Source: Clostridia bacterium
GTDB lineage: Bacteria; Bacillota; Clostridia; Christensenellales; Aristaeellaceae
Assembly (NCBI GenBank): GCA_017551645.1
Contig: JAFZLE010000365.1
Span: 1 to 11,030, forward strand
Direction of reading: 5' to 3'
Length of the DNA: 11,030 nt
The translations under genes and the position numbers were made by a program. The notes beneath the pieces are model-generated. The model had not been told where the DNA came from and did no database searches. It saw only the letters and a list, made by a program, of their open reading frames with translations. Positions within the stretch are counted from its first letter, which is position 1. Every line of letters starts with the position of its first letter. Positions 1 to 5,419 of the stretch are shown here, one piece after another.

Positions 1-1069
1 CCGTGGCGACGCCCGCCAGGTTGGAGCCTACCGCCAGGTCAATACCGCCCGTGATGATGACGAAGGTCATGCCCAGCGCAATCATACCCACGGAAGAATT
101 GGAACGCAGTACGTTCAGCGCGTTCACAAGCCAGTTGCCGCCCCAGTCGGAGTAAGAGGCGTACTTGAAGCCCAGCGCGTAGATCTGTATCACCATCATG
201 ATGATCAGGGCCATAAAGGTTGAAAACAACGGATGGTTTTTCCAGAGGGACACAAACTTGCCCGGGCAGGAAAGCAGTATCAGCCCGACTGCCGCGCACA
301 AAAGTGCGGTAAAGGCAAAGCCGATGGGGAAGGTACCTACGGTATAGATGAGCGTGTCCTTAAAAGACAGCTTTGCCCCGCGGCTGAGCTCTGCCGCGGA
401 AGAAGAGATGCTGTCGGCTTCAAGGCTCACGGCCTCCGCTTCGGCGGCGAGCGTTTCCGTATACGAAGCCAGCTCGTCAAGCGCGGCGAGCGCTTCCTGG
501 GGAGACGAAACCGCGTGTTTTTTGGGTTTGTCCGCGCCCAACTCGGGCGCCGCGATCCCGGCGTCGGTATACGCTGATATGACGCCGTCCGCGGCGGTCT
601 TCAGCTTGCTTTGGGCGCTCTGGGCGCTTTTGTAGGCAGTGTCGTATATGCTTTCAGCTTCGCTGAGCAGCTGCTGATGCGCGGCGTCAGCGAGCGCCAT
701 GACCGCTTCGTCAGGCCCAGCCTGCTCGGCCATTTTGAGCGCTGTATTGGTAAGGGTGTCACCGGTGGAAGCGGTGTCATATTCGGATATCAGCTTTTCA
801 AGCTGCGAGTGCGCTTTTTTGACGTCCTCCGAAGCGCTTTTTGCGGCGCTCACGGCGGATGAGGCTTTCTTAACGGCCGAAGGCGCGGTCTTGGAGGCGG
901 AACGGTTCACGGAATCGATGCGGTTCTTTGCCGCCAAAGCGTTTAGGTACATCGATTTGCTGTTGCGGGGGCCAAGCATGTGGCCAAACACAGCCACGCC
1001 TGCCAGCAGCAGCGCCAGCGCGACGCAGCAGATACCGCAAATGAAATGTGCCTTTTTATGTGCCTTCAT
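1..1069 (-). CDS. CUT2/RbsC-type sugar ABC permease with large N-terminal hairpin insertion (partial)
   Basis: This is the membrane subunit of a ribose-type ABC importer. It runs off the window edge after 356 codons, so the rest of the permease is not visible. The family is identified by the stretch at about residues 319-350, which contains NVLRSN and GMTFVIITGGIDLAVGS, close to the conserved block of RbsC/XylH-like permeases. In the family that block lies near the N-terminus; here it is preceded by about 310 residues. Those comprise a TM segment (about 9-31), an Ala/Ser/Lys/Glu-rich helical region of about 205 residues with no hydrophobic span (about 32-236), a second TM (about 241-266) and a third (about 281-302). 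The start ATG has AGAGG upstream and lies 9 bp after the ATPase stop, so translation is probably coupled. The family call is firm. The function of the insertion and the substrate are unknown. Confidence 0.86.
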   Translation of the reverse strand, partial: MKAHKKAHFICGICCVALALLLAGVAVFGHMLGPRNSKSMYLNALAAKNRIDSVNRSASKTAPSAVKKASSAVSAAKSASEDVKKAHSQLEKLISEYDTASTGDTLTNTALKMAEQAGPDEAVMALADAAHQQLLSEAESIYDTAYKSAQSAQSKLKTAADGVISAYTDAGIAAPELGADKPKKHAVSSPQEALAALDELASYTETLAAEAEAVSLEADSISSSAAELSRGAKLSFKDTLIYTVGTFPIGFAFTALLCAAVGLILLSCPGKFVSLWKNHPLFSTFMALIIMMVIQIYALGFKYASYSDWGGNWLVNALNVLRSNSSVGMIALGMTFVIITGGIDLAVGSNLAGVAT

Positions 1070-1078
1070 ACTAACCTC

Positions 1079-2563
1079 TTAAGCCTGTTTTGCGCCGGTT
1101 GCCAGCAGCATGATATTGTTCTCGTCAAGTTCGTTTTCCTTAAGTTCCCCGGCGATATGCCCATGATACATTATGTAAGCCCTTTCGCAAAGCCTGGTAA
1201 TTTCCTGCGCTTCGCCCGAAAGCACGACTATCGCGCAGCCCTCCTGGGCAAGACGGCAGATGATCTCGTAAATGTCTTCTTTCGCGCCCACGTCCACGCC
1301 CTGGGTGGGATTATCGAATATCAGCACGCGGCTGTGGGCGCTCAGCCACCGTGCCAGCACCACTTTCTGCTGATTGCCTCCGGAGAGGCTCTGTATGGAA
1401 TCTTCCAGGCGTGCGTATTTTATATTCAGCGCCTTTGCGTTTTCAAGCATCAGGCTTCTTTCCCTGGCGTGATCGGTGAACAGCAGGCGCCTTATCTGCT
1501 CGTATACGGCTATGGAACCGTTTTCGAGTATGGTAAGGTCTTTTATGATGCCGTTTTCCTTGCGGTCCGGAGGCACATAGCCTATGCCCAGGGAAGCCGC
1601 CTTATGGGGCGAAGCGATCTTTTCGACTTTCCCGTACAGCAGTATCTCGCCGCTTGTTACCGGAATAAAACCGAATATCGCCTGAAACAGTTGACTCCGC
1701 CCGTCTCCCAGCAGCCCGGTGAAGCCCAGTATTTCCCCGCGCCTCAGACTGAATGAAATGTCAGAAAAATATGAGGGGGAGGACAGATGAGATACTTCCA
1801 GCACTACCTCTCCCAGCGGGTGTTCGCGTTTGTACTCGTTACCGCTCACAGTGTGGCCGACCATGAGCAGCGCAAGCCTGGTCTCGTCCGTATCACGGAT
1901 GTCTCCGTTTCCGGCCACGCAGCCGTCCCTTAAAACGGTGTAGCGGTCGCAGATCTCCATGACTTCCCTCAGTTTGTGGCTTATAAAGATTATGGAAACG
2001 CCCCTGTGCTTGAGCGAGCGCATGAGCTCGAACACGCGGGCTATCTCCTTTTCGCCCAGGGAGGTGGTAGGTTCGTCCATTATAATGGTGCGGGCGTTGA
2101 ACAGCAGGGAGCGGGCGATCTCCACGATCTGTTTGCTGCCCGCGTCCAGCGAGCCCACCAGGGCGTCGGGTGAGATATCCGACCCCATGCCTGCCAGCAC
2201 CTTTTGCGCCTCTTCGCGCATTTTGCGCCGGTTCAGAAACGCGCCGCGCCTGACTTCCTCGCCTATAAACAGGTTCTCATACACGCTCAGATCGTTTATC
2301 AGATTGAGCTCCTGATGGATGAACGCTATGCCGTGCTTTATCGCGTCCGCGGGGCAGGAGATCTCGGCAGGCTTGCCGTCAAGAGTTATCTGCCCGCTGT
2401 CGGCTTTCACGACACCGCCGAGTATATTCATAAGCGTGGACTTGCCTGCGCCGTTTTCACCTAAAAGCGCATGGATCTCCCCGTCAGCCAGGGAGAAGTC
2501 CACGTTATTCAATACCAGGTTGCTGCCAAACGACTTGCAGATCCGTTTAAGCTCCAGCGCCAT
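1079..2563 (-). CDS. Sugar ABC transporter ATP-binding protein, duplicated NBD (RbsA/MglA family)
   Basis: This cytoplasmic ATPase (494 aa, usual family length) should power the importer formed with the flanking binding protein and permease. Two nucleotide-binding domains are fused. NBD1 has Walker A GENGAGKST (residues 35-43, K41), a divergent signature LDAGSKQ (139-145), Walker B IIMDEP with E164, and the switch His in SHK (H196). NBD2 starts near residue 252. Its P-loop is degenerate (GLLGDGRS, no Lys), its signature LSGGNQQ (393-399) is good, and FDNPTQGVDVGAK (416-428) has Asn in place of the catalytic Glu. A weak second P-loop is normal in this family, so NBD1 probably does most of the hydrolysis. 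The start is set by GAAGGAG about 7 nt upstream of the ATG. It lies 61 bp after the binding-protein gene with a hairpin between. Ribose, galactoside and other pentose or polyol subfamilies cannot be told apart here. Confidence 0.95.
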   Translation of the reverse strand: MALELKRICKSFGSNLVLNNVDFSLADGEIHALLGENGAGKSTLMNILGGVVKADSGQITLDGKPAEISCPADAIKHGIAFIHQELNLINDLSVYENLFIGEEVRRGAFLNRRKMREEAQKVLAGMGSDISPDALVGSLDAGSKQIVEIARSLLFNARTIIMDEPTTSLGEKEIARVFELMRSLKHRGVSIIFISHKLREVMEICDRYTVLRDGCVAGNGDIRDTDETRLALLMVGHTVSGNEYKREHPLGEVVLEVSHLSSPSYFSDISFSLRRGEILGFTGLLGDGRSQLFQAIFGFIPVTSGEILLYGKVEKIASPHKAASLGIGYVPPDRKENGIIKDLTILENGSIAVYEQIRRLLFTDHARERSLMLENAKALNIKYARLEDSIQSLSGGNQQKVVLARWLSAHSRVLIFDNPTQGVDVGAKEDIYEIICRLAQEGCAIVVLSGEAQEITRLCERAYIMYHGHIAGELKENELDENNIMLLATGAKQA

Positions 2564-2580
2564 TGAGAGCTCCTTCTAAA

Positions 2581-2609
2581 AGGGCCATGGCGGCTTGCGC
2601 CATGGCCCT
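2581..2609 (-). terminator. Intercistronic hairpin between binding-protein and ATPase genes (attenuator or mRNA stabiliser)
   Basis: A perfect 12-bp inverted repeat (2581-2592 with 2598-2609, 5-nt loop) lies in the 61-bp gap after the binding-protein stop codon. On the transcribed minus strand it is followed only by TTT and then an A, so it is at best a weak intrinsic terminator. Such hairpins after the binding-protein gene commonly protect the upstream message or let only part of transcription through, giving more binding protein than ATPase. That role is inferred; the stem itself is plain in the sequence. Confidence 0.7.
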
Positions 2610-2624
2610 GAAATTCGGTGAAGA

Positions 2625-3575
2625 TCAGTAGGGGGAATCGGGATTCAGGAAGTCCACCACGTTGTCTTTGTCTACGATATTGGTGGGCAGCACTACCAGG
2701 TGCTCTATCTCATCGCCCTGCAGTACGGCAATGATGTTGTCGATGCAGTTGACGATCATGTTGGGGGAATAGGTGGCGGAACAAACCCAAATGTCCTTGT
2801 AGGCGTCTTCGGTCATCATCTTAAAGTATTCCTGGCATCCGCCGCCGCCGGTGATGACCTTGATATCGGTGCGTCCGCTCTCCAGTATCGCCTGCAGCGC
2901 GCCGATGGAAGTCTCGTCGTCCAGAGAGAACACGGCGTCGATCTCGTCATACTTGGTGAGCGCATCGGTCATGTCGCTGAGCGCGGTGGCGCGCACAAAG
3001 TCAGTGGCGACTTCGGCGATGACCTCGATGTCGGGAGCGTATTCCTCGATGTAGTCGTAGAAGCCCCGGCAGCGGTCGTCGTTCACGTTGCCCGCGGCGG
3101 GCTTGCACAGCACCAGCACTTTGCCCACGCCTTCCAGTTTATCGGAAATGTAACGCGCGCCTTCATAGCCCATGCCGTAGTTGTCGCCGGTGAGCAGGTA
3201 CATATTGTCGGCGTACTTTTCGTCCACATTTATGATCATATCGAAGTTGGAGATCAGTATGCCCTTTTCAAGAGCCATTTCGGCAGCGGTCTCTACGCCC
3301 TTAAACTGGGGCCAGACCACTATCGCGTCCACGCCAAGACCGATCAGTTCTTCGATCTGGGCGGACATTTCTTCAGCGTTGGAAGAGGTGAGGAAGCGGT
3401 ATTCCACTTCGTATTCCTCGATGGCCTGCTGGGCAAAGTAAGCGACGCCCGCTACCCAGCCGTGGGTCTCGGCAGGAGCAAGGATGCCGATAAAGGGCTT
3501 GTCATCCTCTGAGAAAGCGCCGAAGGCGACCAGCGCCATGACCAGCGCGAGGGCGAGGCAGAGCAGTTTTTTCAT
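2625..3575 (-). CDS. Sugar ABC transporter substrate-binding protein (RbsB-like, periplasmic-binding type 1)
   Basis: This is the extracytoplasmic ligand-binding protein of the importer (316 aa). It has a classic signal peptide: MKK, a hydrophobic core rich in Leu/Ala/Val, and a likely signal-peptidase-I cleavage near residue 22 before EDDKPF. There is no lipobox Cys, which is unusual for a Gram-positive binding protein. The mature part has the alternating alpha/beta pattern of the RbsB-type fold. Recognisable pieces are GILAPAETHGWVAG at the first strand, an IDAVFSLDDETSIGALQAIL hinge/binding segment, and ITGGGG. The chosen start has ACGGAGG about 9 nt upstream. A longer reading from 3632 adds 19 residues ahead of the signal peptide and starts at the expected transcription start, so it is unlikely. 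It is the first gene of the transporter operon. The ligand is not predictable from this sequence alone. Confidence 0.93.
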   Translation of the reverse strand: MKKLLCLALALVMALVAFGAFSEDDKPFIGILAPAETHGWVAGVAYFAQQAIEEYEVEYRFLTSSNAEEMSAQIEELIGLGVDAIVVWPQFKGVETAAEMALEKGILISNFDMIINVDEKYADNMYLLTGDNYGMGYEGARYISDKLEGVGKVLVLCKPAAGNVNDDRCRGFYDYIEEYAPDIEVIAEVATDFVRATALSDMTDALTKYDEIDAVFSLDDETSIGALQAILESGRTDIKVITGGGGCQEYFKMMTEDAYKDIWVCSATYSPNMIVNCIDNIIAVLQGDEIEHLVVLPTNIVDKDNVVDFLNPDSPY

Positions 3576-3612
3576 GACGAATACCTCCGTAACAGTGTTT
3601 TGAAAGATCCGG

Positions 3613-3627
3613 CCCCGCAATGCGGGG
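3613..3627. promoter_or_regulatory. GC-rich dyad at the 5' end of the transporter transcript (operator or 5' hairpin)
   Basis: CCCCGCA and TGCGGGG form a perfect 7-bp dyad around A3620. It begins about 5 nt downstream of the start site predicted from the minus-strand promoter. It could be a repressor operator overlapping the start site or a stabilising 5' hairpin in the leader. The symmetry is seen; the function is inferred. Confidence 0.45.
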
Positions 3628-3638
3628 TACACATGCTT

Positions 3639-3668
3639 ATTATAGCATTATACGGGAAAAACTGTCTA
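3639..3668 (-). promoter_or_regulatory. Promoter of the sugar ABC transporter operon
   Basis: On the minus strand TAGACA (3668-3663) and a perfect TATAAT (3644-3639) are separated by 18 bp, predicting transcription from about 3632. A second TATAAT lies at 3652-3647 but has no -35 at a suitable distance. An A/T-rich tract (3682-3700) lies further upstream on the far side of the -35 and could act as an UP-like element. Confidence 0.7.
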
Positions 3669-3708
3669 TATCTAGCCCGCAGAAAAATAAAAAAAGTTTT
3701 GAGCCTCC

Positions 3709-3720
3709 GGAAACGTTTTC
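3709..3720. promoter_or_regulatory. Possible LacI-family or cre-like operator
   Basis: GGAAACGTTTTC is a near-palindrome centred on CG at 3714/3715, with one mismatched pair. It resembles the operators of LacI-family sugar regulators and CcpA cre sites. It sits about 80 bp upstream of the transporter start site and about 40 bp upstream of the -35 of the divergent T-box promoter, so it could affect either. The match is to a loose consensus and no regulator gene is visible. Confidence 0.35.
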
Positions 3721-3757
3721 TTGCTGTAAACTGTACTTTAAAATAACTGTTTCGGGC

Positions 3758-3786
3758 TTGCAATCGAAACGACATTGTGATAGAAT
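3758..3786 (+). promoter_or_regulatory. Promoter of the T-box-controlled operon
   Basis: TTGCAA (3758-3763) and TAGAAT (3781-3786) are separated by exactly 17 bp, and TGA directly before the -10 makes an extended -10. Transcription is predicted from about 3792-3794, just before stem I of the T-box leader. This position supports the promoter and the leader boundary together. Confidence 0.75.
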
Positions 3787-3792
3787 CGACGC

Positions 3793-4027
3793 AAATTTTC
3801 AAACGCTGTGAGGAAGAATCGGCGGGACAGTTCCCCCTAAGCGAGCCGGGTCTGGTGAAAGCCGGCGGGGCACGCCCGTACGTCTGGCTTCTGAGCGGGG
3901 GCTCCGAACGGAGTAGGGGCTCACGGCCATGCCGTTAAACTGTAACGAGATGGGAGGCGTCTGCGCCTTTCAATTCGGGTGGTATCGCGTATTTATCGCC
4001 CCGGAGGATTTCCGGGGCATTTTGTTT
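3793..4027 (+). ncRNA. T-box riboswitch leader, specifier best read as CUG (leucine)
   Basis: This leader reads the charging state of a tRNA and controls the downstream operon. Stem I base pairs 3805-3813 with 3888-3896, with a 2x2 mismatch. The distal part carries the conserved AGCGAGCCGGG and GGTGAAAGCCGG elements (3840-3865). In the specifier loop, CTG (3884-3886) followed by the expected purine G3887 stands directly before the lower stem. Small hairpins follow (3902-3913 and 3923-3935). The T-box sequence CAATTCGGGTGGTATCGCG (3971-3989) forms an antiterminator: 3976-3979 pair with 4000-4003 and 3987-3989 with 3997-3999, leaving the classic 7-nt bulge UGGUAUC (3980-3986). The variable base U3983 suits a tRNA with discriminator A73, such as tRNA-Leu, and not tRNA-Trp. 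The class is near certain; the Leu assignment is good but not proven. Confidence 0.93.
3998..4027 (+). terminator. T-box intrinsic terminator
   Basis: GCCCCGGA (3998-4005) pairs with TCCGGGGC (4011-4018) around a 5-nt loop and is followed by the T-rich tail ATTTTGTTT. The 5' arm is shared with the antiterminator, so the two folds exclude each other. This is the off state when tRNA is charged. Confidence 0.92.
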
Positions 4028-4041
4028 ATCGGGAGAGAAGT

Positions 4042-5418
4042 ATGAGAAAGGTTTACCTGGCTGAATCGACACTTTCACTGAGCGCCGGCATGAGCTTTGG
4101 CCGCCGGCTGGAGTGCGCGAGGCTTTTGGATGACGTCAACGTTGATGTGATCTGCGTATGTCCGGCATGTGAGGAAAAGAGCGACGAGATCCTCATCAAG
4201 ACAATCGCCAGGCAGACCAAAAACGCGGTCGTGTCGGTGCCGGTAACAGACGGCGACTGCGAGAAGGCGTATTCAGCGGTCAGGGATGCCGCGAAGCCCC
4301 GCCTTAATATCAGGTATCCCGTTTCGGTGGTGGGCATGGAGTATTCCATGCACCTTAAACCGGAAAAGATGCTGGACAGGATCAGCTCGACGGTAAAAAA
4401 GGCCAGGGAGCTGTGCGCGGACGTGGAATTCACCGCGCTGGACGCGACCAGGTCGGAGAACGGTTTCCTCGAGCGCGCGCTTAACGCGGCGAAGGAAGCG
4501 GGGGCAAATGTGCTTACCGTATCCGACGAAGCGGGGGAGATGATGCCGGACGAGTTCGGCAGGTTCGTGGAATCGGTCCGCTCATCCATCGGCGAGGCGT
4601 GCCTGGGCGTGATCGTTTCGGACAGGCTCTCCATGGCAGAAGCGTGCGCGTTTGAGGCTGTGCGCGCCGGCGCGGACCTGATCTATACCCGCTGCGCGCC
4701 GGGTTCGCTCCCGCGGCTTGACATCATGGTAGATATCATATCCGCCCGGGGAGAAAGCTTTGGCGTGTACTCTGAAGCGGACGTCACAGCGCTCAAGCGC
4801 GCAACGCAAATGATCGCTTACCACGACAAGGCCAATGACCCGCAGGCCGCGGCGCACAGCGCGCCCCGCGCAGAGGAACCCAAGACCCTGCTGACCGCCC
4901 AGAGCGACATACAGGCAGTCGCCCGCGCGGCGACTTTGCTGGGGTATGAGCTGAGCAAGGCGGACATCGCAAAGGTATACGAAAGGTTCATGGGCATAGC
5001 CGTTAAGAAGCCGGTGGAGCTTAAGGAACTGGACGCGATCATCGCGGCGGTGGCGCTTCAGGTGCCTCCCACATACACCCTTGCCAGCTACGTGGTCAAT
5101 TCCGGCAATATAATTACTGCCACTGCGCACGTGGTGCTGGACAGGCAGGGCGCGAGAGTCGAAGGCATCTCCACGGGAGACGGCCCCATAGACGCGGCAT
5201 TCCTGGCGATAGAAAAACTGATCGGCCACCACTACGAACTGGACGACTTCAGCATCCGCGCGGTGACGGGCGGCCAGGAAGCGGCGGGCGAAGCGCTGGT
5301 GCGCCTGCGCGACGAAGGCAGGCTGTTCTCCGGCAGGGGCATATCCACCGACATAGTCGGCGCAGCGATCCGCGCATATATAAACGCGCTCAACAAGATA
5401 GTTTACAGGGAGAATTAG
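4042..5418 (+). CDS. LeuA-like protein: degenerate synthase barrel with intact alpha-isopropylmalate synthase regulatory domain
   Basis: This 458-aa protein has the layout of 2-isopropylmalate synthase: TIM barrel (about 1-265), a linker rich in Ala/Pro/Glu, a helical subdomain with LGYELSKADIAKVYERF, and a C-terminal LeuA dimer/regulatory domain (about 344-455) with SGNIITATAHVVLD and GDGPIDAAFLAIEKLIG. The catalytic signature of the family is lost. The DTTLRDGEQ block reads ESTLSLSAG (E8-G16). The metal-binding HxHND block aligns to I191, V192, S193, D194, R195. The NGxGERxGN block has no counterpart. It is therefore unlikely to condense acetyl-CoA with a keto acid. A leucine-sensing or scaffold role is my inference from the preserved regulatory domain and the leucine T-box directly upstream. 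The start has GGGAGAG about 5 nt upstream. An in-frame ATG at 3979 lies inside the T-box and is rejected. The next gene begins 1 bp after the stop. Confidence 0.85.
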   Translation: MRKVYLAESTLSLSAGMSFGRRLECARLLDDVNVDVICVCPACEEKSDEILIKTIARQTKNAVVSVPVTDGDCEKAYSAVRDAAKPRLNIRYPVSVVGMEYSMHLKPEKMLDRISSTVKKARELCADVEFTALDATRSENGFLERALNAAKEAGANVLTVSDEAGEMMPDEFGRFVESVRSSIGEACLGVIVSDRLSMAEACAFEAVRAGADLIYTRCAPGSLPRLDIMVDIISARGESFGVYSEADVTALKRATQMIAYHDKANDPQAAAHSAPRAEEPKTLLTAQSDIQAVARAATLLGYELSKADIAKVYERFMGIAVKKPVELKELDAIIAAVALQVPPTYTLASYVVNSGNIITATAHVVLDRQGARVEGISTGDGPIDAAFLAIEKLIGHHYELDDFSIRAVTGGQEAAGEALVRLRDEGRLFSGRGISTDIVGAAIRAYINALNKIVYREN

Positions 5419-5419
5419 A

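Noticed and set aside
39..299. 86-aa minus-strand frame
   Set aside because: It is in a different frame from the permease, which runs unbroken through this stretch with conserved RbsC motifs.
980..1756. 258-aa plus-strand frame
   Set aside because: It is antisense to the ATPase and the permease start and has no family features.
2700..3512. 270-aa plus-strand frame
   Set aside because: It is antisense to the binding-protein gene, which has a signal peptide, ribosome binding site and promoter.
2625..3632. Longer start for the binding protein
   Set aside because: It would put 19 residues before a clear signal peptide and begin at the predicted transcription start. The ATG at 3575 has a strong ribosome binding site.
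3885..3887. UGG (Trp) as T-box specifier
   Set aside because: It abuts the lower stem without the usual purine spacer, U in the T-box bulge does not suit G73 of tRNA-Trp, and the operon content is branched-chain, not aromatic.
3979..5418. Longer start for the LeuA-like protein
   Set aside because: The extra codons cover the T-box antiterminator and terminator.
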